Source of the DNA: SURF-32 sp964648365
GTDB lineage: Bacteria > Planctomycetota > Phycisphaerae > UBA1845
Assembly (NCBI GenBank): GCA_964648365.1
Contig: CAZYLK010000001.1
Coordinates: 1 to 64,000, forward strand
Reading direction: 5' to 3'
Length of the DNA: 64,000 nucleotides
The translations under genes were made by a program, and so were the position numbers. The notes under the pieces are model-generated. The model was not told where the DNA came from. It worked only from the letters and a program-made list of their open reading frames with translations, and ran no database searches. Positions 44,234 to 52,289 of this stretch are shown here, in pieces (positions within the stretch are counted from its first letter, which is position 1; every line of letters starts with the position of its first letter).

Positions 44234-45040
44234 ATGAGGTCGGCGACCGGACAATCTCGACAACTCGCACGGCTGTGTTCGCTGGGCGTCGTCTCGATCG
44301 CGGCGCTCATCATGTTCTTTCCAAGTTGCGACCGTGACTCGTCGTCATCGACCGGAGGTCGGTCCCCGTCGCGCCAGTCGGGCAAGCGCGTCAGCGCCGG
44401 CCCAATCGACCTGCCCCAGGCGGACCAGCGGCTGTGCACGGGTGTCGTGCTGCTGGTGGACACGTCGGGCAGCATGAACCAGAAGGTGCGCGATCGCGGC
44501 GGCGCGGAACAGCCCAAGCACGTGATCGCTCGAGCGGCGATCGACCGGATCGTGGCGTATACCGATCAGTGGCAAACGCAGCATCCCGACCGCGTGCTGC
44601 ACCTCGGCGTGCTCAATTTCAGCAGCTCCGCCCATACGGTCATGCCGCTGGCGGCGTTTGACGCTGCCACGGCCGCGGAGGCCGCGACGCGCATACCGGC
44701 GCCGGGCGGAGGAACCGCCATCGGCTCAGCCCTGCAGGAAGGCTTCAAGGCGCTCTATGCCTCCGGCTGCGTGCGGAAGTACGTCGTCTGCATCACCGAC
44801 GGCGAGAACACGTCCGGCCCGCCGCCCGACCGGGTCGCCCGCGCGCTGCACGGCCAGACGGAAGGCGACGTCGAGATCCACTTTGTTGCATTCGACACGT
44901 CGCCCGCTAAGTTCGCATTCCTGTCGAAGGTCAACGGCTACGTCGTCGAGGCGGCGGACGGGGCGCAGCTCGACGCGCGGCTGGCCGATATCTATGAGAA
45001 ACGGATCCTGGCGGAGGCGATGACGCTCGAAAAGGAATAG
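44234..45040 (+). CDS. VWA-domain membrane or lipoprotein
   Basis: 268 residues. A hydrophobic N-terminal segment ends in MFFPSC, a weak lipobox, so it may be a lipoprotein or a signal-anchored protein. The von Willebrand A domain (about 65-245) carries a MIDAS motif DTSGSMNQ, a later threonine in GGGTAIGSAL and ITDGEN. It should bind a partner through a divalent metal. It is in the PspA locus, between the H1/TerB gene and the substrate-binding protein. The stop codon is part of a family D repeat. Confidence 0.87.
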   Translation: MRSATGQSRQLARLCSLGVVSIAALIMFFPSCDRDSSSSTGGRSPSRQSGKRVSAGPIDLPQADQRLCTGVVLLVDTSGSMNQKVRDRGGAEQPKHVIARAAIDRIVAYTDQWQTQHPDRVLHLGVLNFSSSAHTVMPLAAFDAATAAEAATRIPAPGGGTAIGSALQEGFKALYASGCVRKYVVCITDGENTSGPPPDRVARALHGQTEGDVEIHFVAFDTSPAKFAFLSKVNGYVVEAADGAQLDARLADIYEKRILAEAMTLEKE

Positions 45041-45342
45041 CGAATGTCGAATAGCGAATAACGAATGAAGCTCGCGCCGGTGCAGCGATCCTTCAGAACG
45101 GGGAGCGTAAACGACCGGCTGCGGAGGAATGTCGAATGTCGAATGAAGAGCAAATCGGAGCGGAGCGGCGCTATCCGGGCCGGAGCCGGAGACCACTGAC
45201 AGAGGAAATGGGGATCGAGAATGGAGCCGTCTGACGCTGGAGCAGCATGTTCGTCTTCTCTGCATTCGACATTCGACATTCGCCATTCGACATTGAACCT
45301 TAGCCATTCGCCATTCGACATTCCCAACGCTGGTAGCGTTGG
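45036..45342. repeat. Family D arrays, direct and inverted, plus a hairpin, upstream of the SBP gene
   Basis: 7-mers GCGAATA/TCGAATG at 45036-45068 and 45127-45147, with the complementary CATTCGAC arrays at 45262-45323, so the gap can fold on itself. CCAACGCT-GGT-AGCGTTGG (45324-45342) is a perfect hairpin just before the SBP ribosome binding site. No gene was found in this 324-base gap. Confidence 0.8.
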
Positions 45343-45364
45343 ATAGTTAGACAGGAGATACACT

Positions 45365-47137
45365 ATGGCAGGAAAGCCGAAAGCATCTTTTTTCGTGGTT
45401 ATGGCCATCGTTGTGATTGGCCTTGTGGGCTTCGCGGGGTATCGGCTGATGAGTTCCGGCGACGACGCCGGGGACGGAGCGCGCACCGCCGCAACGCAGC
45501 CGCCCGCGTCCGACTCGTCGCCGTCGACGACGCCACCGGCCCAGCCCGCGGATGGCGCGGCCGAGGCGCCCGACGCCGCCGGCGTCACCACCGTCAAGGA
45601 ATACAAGTTCGTTCCCAGCGAGCGGCTGCCGGAAGTTCGTGGCATCTCGGGATATGAGCTTGAAGACAACACGGTCCGCTTCGCGCTGAACGTGTGGGCC
45701 GGGTGGGGGCCGATTATCTTCGCCAACGATGGCTTCCGCGCCGGCAAGGAGTGGAAAACGCCGGACGGCCAGACCTTCAAGGTGGAACTGGTCTTGATCG
45801 ACAACCCGGTCGCCATGCGCGACGCCTACGCGGCCGGGAGCGTGCAGATCGGCTGGGCGACGCTGGACATGGTGCCGCTGTTTATGGAGGGGTTTGTCGA
45901 TACCAACGGCCGGCCGCGCGACTCGCGGGTCATGCCGCGCATCTATCAACAGGTCGACTGGTCGAACGGCGGCGACGGCATCGTCGTCCGGGAGAACATC
46001 AAGACGGTCGCCGACCTGCGCGGCAAGACGATTGCACTGGCACAGAACTCGCCCTCGCAGTATTTCGCGCTGAACATGCTGATCGCCGGGGGCATTCAGC
46101 CGTCAGAGGTGCAGTTCGTTTACACCGAGGACGCCTTCCAGGCGGCGGCGGCGTTTAATGCTCAGCAGTCGATCGCGGGCGCCGTTTCCTGGGCGCCGGA
46201 CATCTACAACCTTGAAAGCGTGCGCGGCAACCGGATGCTGGTGACTACGGCGACCGCGAACAAGCTGATCGCCGACGTGTGGTTTGCCCGTGCGGACTTC
46301 GCCAAGGACCATCCCGGCATCGTCGAGGGACTGGTGCGCGGCATTTTCGACGCCATGATCGACCTGAAGGACGAGTCGAACCGCAAGCACTGCGCGGAAC
46401 TGATGGCGACCGGTTACAACCTGCCGCCCAGCGACACCCTCGCCATGTTCGGCGACGCCCACAGCACGAACTGGGCCGAGAACTATCAGTTCTTCGTCAA
46501 TCAGAACAACCCGGCCAACTTCGAGCGGGTCTGGAACCAGGCCTATTACCTCTATCGCCGGATCGGCGCGATCACGCATCAGCCGGTGCCGTTCGATCAG
46601 GTGATGGATTACTCGATCATCGACAAGCTGGGCAAAGAGCCGAAGTACTCGAGCCAGAAGGACGAGTACAAGATGCAGTTCACGCCGACGACGGTGGGCG
46701 AAATCCGGGCCGAGGAAGAGATTCTTACCAACACGGTCTTTATCCACTTCTTCCCCAACAGTTGGGATCTTCACAAGAAGGTCACCAAGAAGGTGGACGG
46801 CAAAGATGTCGAGGAAATGTATGATCCGAACGTTGATTTCGTACTGGAGGATATCGCCAAGCTGGTCGGGCAGTTCGGCGCGGCTCGCATCGTCATCGAA
46901 GGGCACACCGACAGCTCGATGAAAGGGAAAGTCCCGCCCAGCTTGGTGAAAGAGTTGTCCTTGCATCGCGCCAAGTCGGTCATGGAGCAGCTTGTACAAA
47001 AGTACAGCCTTGATCCCAACCAGTTCGGCGTCGAGGGTATGGGCTGGGACCGGCCGGCGGATTCCAACGACCCGGAGAACCACGCCAAGAACCGCCGCGT
47101 CGAGGTGAAAGTCTACCCGGCCGAGGCGGGGGGGTAG
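45365..47137 (+). CDS. ABC substrate-binding protein fused to an OmpA domain
   Basis: 590 residues. An N-terminal membrane helix (about 9-30), a Pro/Ser/Asp-rich linker, then a nitrate/taurine-type (NMT1-like) binding domain at about 90-420: FALNVWAGWGPIIFANDGF, VRENIKTVADLRGKTIALAQ, SWAPDIYNLE. The C-terminus (about 470-585) is an OmpA/MotB peptidoglycan-binding domain (VIEGHTDSS, LSLHRAKSVMEQL, NRRVEVKVYP). The fusion would hold the binding protein between membrane and wall. AGGAG precedes the ATG. The permease and ATPase genes follow, so it is their substrate-binding part; the ligand is unknown. Confidence 0.92.
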   Translation: MAGKPKASFFVVMAIVVIGLVGFAGYRLMSSGDDAGDGARTAATQPPASDSSPSTTPPAQPADGAAEAPDAAGVTTVKEYKFVPSERLPEVRGISGYELEDNTVRFALNVWAGWGPIIFANDGFRAGKEWKTPDGQTFKVELVLIDNPVAMRDAYAAGSVQIGWATLDMVPLFMEGFVDTNGRPRDSRVMPRIYQQVDWSNGGDGIVVRENIKTVADLRGKTIALAQNSPSQYFALNMLIAGGIQPSEVQFVYTEDAFQAAAAFNAQQSIAGAVSWAPDIYNLESVRGNRMLVTTATANKLIADVWFARADFAKDHPGIVEGLVRGIFDAMIDLKDESNRKHCAELMATGYNLPPSDTLAMFGDAHSTNWAENYQFFVNQNNPANFERVWNQAYYLYRRIGAITHQPVPFDQVMDYSIIDKLGKEPKYSSQKDEYKMQFTPTTVGEIRAEEEILTNTVFIHFFPNSWDLHKKVTKKVDGKDVEEMYDPNVDFVLEDIAKLVGQFGAARIVIEGHTDSSMKGKVPPSLVKELSLHRAKSVMEQLVQKYSLDPNQFGVEGMGWDRPADSNDPENHAKNRRVEVKVYPAEAGG

Positions 47138-47143
47138 ACCTCT

Positions 47144-47339
47144 GGCGTGGCACCGGTTCCGGTGTGGCACCGGTTTCCAACCGGTGAGTCCGGTGTGGCA
47201 CCGGTTTGCAACCGGTGAGTCTGATGTGGCACCGGTTTGCAACCGGTGGATCACCTTCCGGGGTCTGATGCAGGGTTACGCGCACTGGTTGCAAACCAGT
47301 GCCACAATTGAAGACACCGGTTGAAAACCGGTGCCACAT
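47144..47339. repeat. Family A repeat cluster upstream of the permease
   Basis: Six copies of GTGGCACCGGTTTNNAACCG (four direct, two inverted), separated by 5-30 bases. Neighbouring copies can pair with one another. Confidence 0.88.
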
Positions 47340-47369
47340 AAGAGGGTGCATCGCAGCACTCGGACGGAC

Positions 47370-48473
47370 ATGGACCAACCACCGGACAATCCACCGCAGG
47401 CATCCAAGGCTCCAAGCGCGCGGAAGCCCGAAGACGACCTGGCCGCGGCCGTCGATCATCGCCCGCTGACGCCCAAGGCGGGGACATCCGGCGGCGCTTC
47501 GAGTCACGGCGCCGCGGGCGCCCAAAGCGCCCGCTGGTTCGGCCTGCGCAAGCCCGCCGGCCGGGTCCAGATCATTCTTCTGGGCATCGCCTGCATCGTC
47601 TGCGTCTTCGGCGCCTGGTCGATCCTGACCTCCGGCGTGCCGGAAGAGCGCATCTGGGGGCCGACCGTCCTGCCCAGCCCGTCCGAGACCTTTAACGCAT
47701 TCCCGACCCTGTGGACCGACCGCGAACTGATGCGCAATACCGGCGTCACGCTCAAGCGGGTGGTGCTGGGATTCGCCCTCGCCTGCATCGTCGGCGTTCC
47801 CATCGGCGTCGCGTGCGGCTGCTTTGGCCCGATCGGGGCATTCATGGCGCCATTGACGCTGGTGGGGCGAAACATCCCCATCGCCGCGCTGATTCCGCTG
47901 ACGTTTTCGCTGTTCGGCATTGGCGAGCAGCAGAAAATCATGTTCATCTTCATCGCATGCGTCGCCTTCATCATCGCCGACACGGCCGGGGCCATTGCGG
48001 ACGTGGAGGAGCGATACGTCGATACGGCCTTTACACTCGGCGCGAGGACGCGGCAGATCATCATGAAGGTGCTCGTGCCGCTGGCGATCCCATCGGTGTT
48101 CAACTCGCTGCGAGTGCTGTTCGGCCTGGCGTTCGGCTACATCATGCTGGCGGAACTGGTCAAGTTCGGCGGCGAGGCGGGCGGACTCGGCGACATCATC
48201 ATCATGTCCCAGCGCCGCGGCCAGCGCGAGCACATCCTGCTCGTCCTGATGATCATCCCGCTGATCGCCCTGGGGCTGGACCGCATCCTGTTTCTCATCC
48301 AACGCAGCCTCTTCCCGCATCGCTACGGCGGGCGCGGAATGCTCAATCGCGGGTTCGCTGTCGTGGTGCATCGCTGGGAGGACTTCAAGGGGCTGTTCTG
48401 GACATCCGGCGCAGGGGCATCGGCTGACGGTCCGGGTGCGAGCTCCGACAACGCGCGAGGGACCGGCGCATGA
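47370..48473 (+). CDS. ABC transporter permease (nitrate/taurine type)
   Basis: 367 residues with about six membrane helices and a 60-residue polar N-terminal tail. The family signature near DVEERYVDTAFTLGARTRQI (EAA-like loop) and VLPSPSETFNAFPTL mark it as an SsuC/TauC/NrtB-type permease. ATG 47370 is used because upstream in-frame codons lie in a family A repeat. It overlaps the ATPase gene by four bases. The partner binding protein is the OmpA fusion upstream. Confidence 0.92.
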   Translation: MDQPPDNPPQASKAPSARKPEDDLAAAVDHRPLTPKAGTSGGASSHGAAGAQSARWFGLRKPAGRVQIILLGIACIVCVFGAWSILTSGVPEERIWGPTVLPSPSETFNAFPTLWTDRELMRNTGVTLKRVVLGFALACIVGVPIGVACGCFGPIGAFMAPLTLVGRNIPIAALIPLTFSLFGIGEQQKIMFIFIACVAFIIADTAGAIADVEERYVDTAFTLGARTRQIIMKVLVPLAIPSVFNSLRVLFGLAFGYIMLAELVKFGGEAGGLGDIIIMSQRRGQREHILLVLMIIPLIALGLDRILFLIQRSLFPHRYGGRGMLNRGFAVVVHRWEDFKGLFWTSGAGASADGPGASSDNARGTGA

Positions 48474-49372
48474 GCGGCGCAACTCCGCATCGCAATACCG
48501 GCGACTCCGGCGCGAGAAGCGTGACCGATTCCACGGCCACGGTTGACCGGCCCCGTGCCGCGCCGGCATCGCCCCTCCCCCCCGTCGTCGAGTTTCGCAA
48601 CGTCACCAAGACCTACGCCGCCGGTACGCCCAAGGCCTACACCGCCATCAAGGACGTGACCTTCACCGTCGAAGACCTTGTCGATCATGGCGAGTTCATC
48701 ACCGTCCTCGGCCCCAGCGGCTGCGGCAAAAGCACGATCCTTCGACTGATCGCCGGGCTGGCCCCCCAGCACCCGCCGACGACCGGCGACGTACTCGTCC
48801 TGGGCAGCCCCGTGACCGGCCCCGGCGCCGACCGCGGCATGGTTTTCCAGGACTACACCAGCTTCGACCACCGGACCGTGCTCGACAACGTCACCTTCGG
48901 CCTGGAGTGCCGCGGCGTGCCGCGCGATGAGCGCTATGCCATCGGCCGCGAGTGGATCCGCCGCGTCGGCCTGGCGGAGGCCGATGAGCACAAATACCCG
49001 CACCAGCTTTCCGGCGGGATGCGGCAGCGCGTCGCCATCGCCCGCACGCTGGTCCTGCGGCCGCGGATCATCCTGATGGACGAGCCGTTCGGAGCCCTCG
49101 ACCCACAGACTAGGATGCACATGCAGGATCTGCTCGTGTCTTTGTGGCGGAACGTCCAAGCCACGGTGTTTTTCGTGACCCACTCGATCGAGGAGGCGGT
49201 CTACCTGGGCGACCGGGTGTACGTCCTCAGCAGCGCCCCCGGCCGGCTGGTCGAGGAGCGAAAAGTCCCCCCGCCCGACCGCCCCGCCCTGGCGATGCGC
49301 AAGGAGCGTGAATTTCAGGAGACGGTGGCGTACATTCGCGACCTTGTGACCCGACTGGACGAGGGAAGCTGA
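48470..49372 (+). CDS. ABC transporter ATPase (nitrate/taurine type)
   Basis: 300 residues. Walker A GPSGCGKST, Q-loop VFQDYTSF, signature LSGGMRQR, Walker B IILMDEPFGALD and switch histidine VTHSIEEAVYLGD, all standard for SsuB/TauB/NrtD ATPases. The N-terminal 38 residues are a variable tail. It energises the permease, whose gene it overlaps by four bases. The coiled-coil membrane gene starts 5 bases downstream. Confidence 0.95.
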   Translation: MSGATPHRNTGDSGARSVTDSTATVDRPRAAPASPLPPVVEFRNVTKTYAAGTPKAYTAIKDVTFTVEDLVDHGEFITVLGPSGCGKSTILRLIAGLAPQHPPTTGDVLVLGSPVTGPGADRGMVFQDYTSFDHRTVLDNVTFGLECRGVPRDERYAIGREWIRRVGLAEADEHKYPHQLSGGMRQRVAIARTLVLRPRIILMDEPFGALDPQTRMHMQDLLVSLWRNVQATVFFVTHSIEEAVYLGDRVYVLSSAPGRLVEERKVPPPDRPALAMRKEREFQETVAYIRDLVTRLDEGS

Positions 49373-49377
49373 CGCGC

Positions 49378-50265
49378 ATGCGCCGCCCGGCCGGAAAACT
49401 CGGCACCTATCTGAAGGCAGCGTTCACCCACCACTGGAACCTGCTGGCCTTTTTCGGTGCGCTGGGTTTTTCCCTGCTCAGCGGCATGCCGGACGTGCTG
49501 ATCCCTCTGGTGGTGGCCGGCGAGATGGTCTATGTGGGCGGGCTGGCCGCGCATCCGAAGTTCCAGGCCTACATCGACGCCCAGGCGGCCAAGGCGGTCC
49601 GGCAGGACGGCTCGTCCCGCTCGCAGCAGATGCTCAATACCATGCTGCGCCGGCTCCCGCCGCGCACGATTGACCGGTTCGAGACGCTGCGCAACCGCTG
49701 CCTGGAACTGCGACAACTCGCCCTGGAACTGAAAGACCCCGGCCACACCGGCGGCGCGCGCCCGCTCGACGACATGCAGATGTCCGGCCTGGACCGGCTG
49801 CTGTGGATCTACCTGCGGTTGCTGTTTACCGAGCATTCGCTGGAGCGCTTCCAGGAGCGCACCCACCCGTCGCAGGTCGAAGCGGACATCGAGGCGCTGG
49901 AGGCCCAGCTTTCCGACAGCGCGTCGATCGCCGACGACATTCAGCGGCAGAAGGTTCAGCGCACCCTTCAGGACAACCTCCAGACCTGCCGCGACCGGCT
50001 CGCCAACCTGCAGAAAGCCCGTGACAACCTCACGGTGGTCAAGCTCGAACTCGACCGGCTGGAAAACAAAATCCGCGCCTTAAGCGAACTGCCCCTCAAC
50101 CGCCAGGAGCCCGACTACATCACTGCCCAGGTGGACGCGGTGGCATCGAGCATGGTGCAGACCGAGCAGACGATGAACGAACTGCAATTCGCCACCGGCC
50201 TGGAAACGGCCGACGAAGCCGTGCCGCCGCTGATGAGCCGGCCGGTGGCGATGATGCAGGAATAG
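49378..50265 (+). CDS. Membrane protein with long coiled coil, last gene of the PspA locus
   Basis: 295 residues; no named family. Two membrane helices near the N-terminus (WNLLAFFGALGFSLL and IPLVVAGEMVYVGGLA regions), then an all-helical, largely coiled-coil cytoplasmic part with Leu/Glu/Arg-rich heptads up to about 245. The coil makes it a plausible membrane dock for the likewise coiled PspA. It starts 5 bases after the ATPase gene, so it belongs to the same transcript. The stop codon sits in a family D repeat. Confidence 0.78.
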   Translation: MRRPAGKLGTYLKAAFTHHWNLLAFFGALGFSLLSGMPDVLIPLVVAGEMVYVGGLAAHPKFQAYIDAQAAKAVRQDGSSRSQQMLNTMLRRLPPRTIDRFETLRNRCLELRQLALELKDPGHTGGARPLDDMQMSGLDRLLWIYLRLLFTEHSLERFQERTHPSQVEADIEALEAQLSDSASIADDIQRQKVQRTLQDNLQTCRDRLANLQKARDNLTVVKLELDRLENKIRALSELPLNRQEPDYITAQVDAVASSMVQTEQTMNELQFATGLETADEAVPPLMSRPVAMMQE

Positions 50266-50292
50266 CGAATAGCGAATGGCGAATAACGAATG
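50260..50292. repeat. Family D array spanning stop-to-start between two genes
   Basis: 7-mer units GAATAGC, GAATAGC, GAATGGC, GAATAAC, GAATG. The first TAG is the stop of the membrane-protein gene and the last ATG is the argH start, so the array fills the junction exactly. Confidence 0.88.
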
Positions 50293-51651
50293 AAGAAAGG
50301 CGATTCCCAACCCACTCCGTCGCGCCTCTGGGACAAGGGCGACGCGCTCGATCGGTTGATCCATGCATTTACCGTCGGTGACGATCCGCAGGTGGACCTT
50401 CACCTGGTGTACTGGGACTGCCTCGGCTCGGCCGCACATGCGCGGACGCTGGAGAAGGCCGGCGTGCTCACGAGCGAGGAGTGCGCCGGGCTGATCGCCG
50501 GGCTTGCCGAAATCGCACGGCTTGCGTCGGAGGGCCGATTCGAGATTCCGCTCGAACTGGAAGATTGTCACACGGCCATCGAGGCGCACCTCACGACAAC
50601 CGCAGGCGAGGCGGGGCAGAAGATTCACACGGGGCGCTCGCGCAACGACCAGGTCGCGACCGCGATGCGGCTCTACATGCGCCATCACGCGCTGCGGTGG
50701 ATGGAACTGCTCGACCGGTTTGCGTGTGCCTGCCTGGAGCGGGCGCGGCGCGACGGCGACGTGCCGATGCCGGGGTATACGCATCTGCAACCGGCGATGC
50801 CGTCGAGCGTCGGGTTGTGGCTGGCGGCGTGGGCAGAGGCTGCCGTCGAGCACATGGCATCCGGGCTGGATCTGCTCCATCGCCTCGACCGCTGCCCGCT
50901 GGGGACCGGGGCCGGCTTCGGGATATCGCTGCCGCTGGATCGCCAATGGACGGCGGAGTTGCTCGGCTTTTCGAAGATTCAGCGCAATCCGATCGACGTG
51001 CAAAACAGCCGCGGGCGGTTCGAGACGTATTTCCTGCGCGTTGGCGTGGACGTTGCGGGAATGCTAGAGAAGCTGGCCGTGGATCTGGTGCTGTTTGCGA
51101 CGCGCGAGTTCGGTTTCGTCAAGCTGCCGGTCGAGATGACCACCGGTTCGTCCATCATGCCGCAGAAGCGCAATCCGGACGTGGTGGAACTGGTCCGCGG
51201 CCACGCGGGCGTGGTTCGCGGGCGGCTGGCGCAGCTCGAATGGGTCTGCGCGAAGTTGCCGTCGAGCTATCACCGCGACCTGCAATTGACCAAGGCGCCG
51301 GTCGTGGCTGGGGTGCAAGACGTGGATGCCATGCTGACCGTCATGACGCGCGTCGTGGACGGCCTCGCTTTTGACGCACAGCGGCTGCGTGCCGCGATGT
51401 CCGACGAACTGTACGCGGCAGATGCGGCCTACGCCCTGGTGCGCCAGGGCGTGCCGTTTCGCGAGGCGTATCGCCGCGTCGGCGCCGACATCGCTGGTGG
51501 CGCGTTTTCGGCCCCGGATGGGGCGGGCCATTCAGCCGGAAGCGTTCAGCCGCAGGCGCTGGGAGATCTCAACGAAGAACGCGCACGGCTGCTGGCCGCC
51601 GCGGAGGCGTTCCGCGGGCGGGAGCGGACGTGCAGTGCGTTGTTGAAATAG
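50290..51651 (+). CDS. argH: Argininosuccinate lyase
   Basis: 453 residues of the fumarase/aspartase superfamily. ArgH splits argininosuccinate into arginine and fumarate, the last step of arginine synthesis. Seen: SRLWDKG start, GQKIHTGRSRNDQVAT, GYTHLQPAMPSS and the superfamily signature GSSIMPQKRNPD with its catalytic serine. A short low-conservation insert near residue 415 is minor. The start codon lies in a family D repeat. It is not in operon with other arg genes. Confidence 0.96.
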   Translation: MKKGDSQPTPSRLWDKGDALDRLIHAFTVGDDPQVDLHLVYWDCLGSAAHARTLEKAGVLTSEECAGLIAGLAEIARLASEGRFEIPLELEDCHTAIEAHLTTTAGEAGQKIHTGRSRNDQVATAMRLYMRHHALRWMELLDRFACACLERARRDGDVPMPGYTHLQPAMPSSVGLWLAAWAEAAVEHMASGLDLLHRLDRCPLGTGAGFGISLPLDRQWTAELLGFSKIQRNPIDVQNSRGRFETYFLRVGVDVAGMLEKLAVDLVLFATREFGFVKLPVEMTTGSSIMPQKRNPDVVELVRGHAGVVRGRLAQLEWVCAKLPSSYHRDLQLTKAPVVAGVQDVDAMLTVMTRVVDGLAFDAQRLRAAMSDELYAADAAYALVRQGVPFREAYRRVGADIAGGAFSAPDGAGHSAGSVQPQALGDLNEERARLLAAAEAFRGRERTCSALLK

Positions 51652-51780
51652 CGAGCACGACGGATGGCCGGCGACCGCTTCGCGACGACCGCCCCACACG
51701 TCACCGGCTGCGTCGCGGCGATCCAACAGTACGCCGATCACGCTGGGCAAATCGCAGCCGGATTCGACCGTCAAGCGCCG

Positions 51781-51805
51781 CCCGGGCTGACGCCCACGGC
51801 TCGCG
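51781..51805. repeat. Degenerate family B copy
   Basis: GGGCTGACGCCCACGGCTCG, a variant of the family B core, in the short gap between argH and the small basic gene. Confidence 0.5.
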
Positions 51806-51830
51806 GCCGGCGCGTGTTCATGCACAATGA

Positions 51831-52181
51831 TCAGGCTGAACTTGCGGCCTTGACGCCTTTGTCGAGCGATCGGAACCAGTTCACCGCGTCCCGCCCGTAA
51901 AGGGGCACGACGTAGTCGTTGTGGTGTTTGTAATCGCGGCCCGGGGTCAGGCCCACCTCGCGCAACGCCTTCTTGACTTCGGTGACCTCCTTCTTGGTGG
52001 ATACGCCAAGCCGAACCTCGTAGCCCTTCTTGTAGGCCGTGCCCATTGACTCGCGCCGCTGGGGATCCGGTGCGCGCACGTAGCCTCGTTCGGCGAAGAC
52101 GCGCTGAAGGACGCGCCGGGCCGACGACTTTCCTGCACGCGCACCTCCATTTCTGGACGCCCGTGACTTGCTGGTCGCCAT
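51831..52181 (-). CDS. Small basic hypothetical protein
   Basis: 116 residues; not recognised. A Ser/Arg/Lys-rich N-terminus (1-25) is followed by a compact part: YKKGYEVRLGVSTKKEVTEV, KALREVGLTPGRDYKHHN and DYVVPLYGRDAVNWFRSL. The charge suggests nucleic-acid or acidic-surface binding. ATG 52181 with GAGAGA upstream is the likely start. The same frame stays open far beyond it, but that part is antisense to the AddA-like gene. It is divergent from that helicase, with about 108 bases between. Confidence 0.65.
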   Translation of the reverse strand: MATSKSRASRNGGARAGKSSARRVLQRVFAERGYVRAPDPQRRESMGTAYKKGYEVRLGVSTKKEVTEVKKALREVGLTPGRDYKHHNDYVVPLYGRDAVNWFRSLDKGVKAASSA

Positions 52182-52289
52182 TCCGTCTCTCCCTGTGTAC
52201 TCGCGGCGCGGGTGTGACGGACCACGCCCCAAGCCGCGGAACTCCCTTTTTGGCTCCGGTCCGTCTCCTATGTTAGGATCGCTCCACCG

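Noticed and set aside
47144..47339. Regular repeats that look at first like a CRISPR array
   Set aside because: The repeats are short palindromes in both orientations, spacers are 5-30 bases and variable, single copies are scattered over the window and no cas gene is present.
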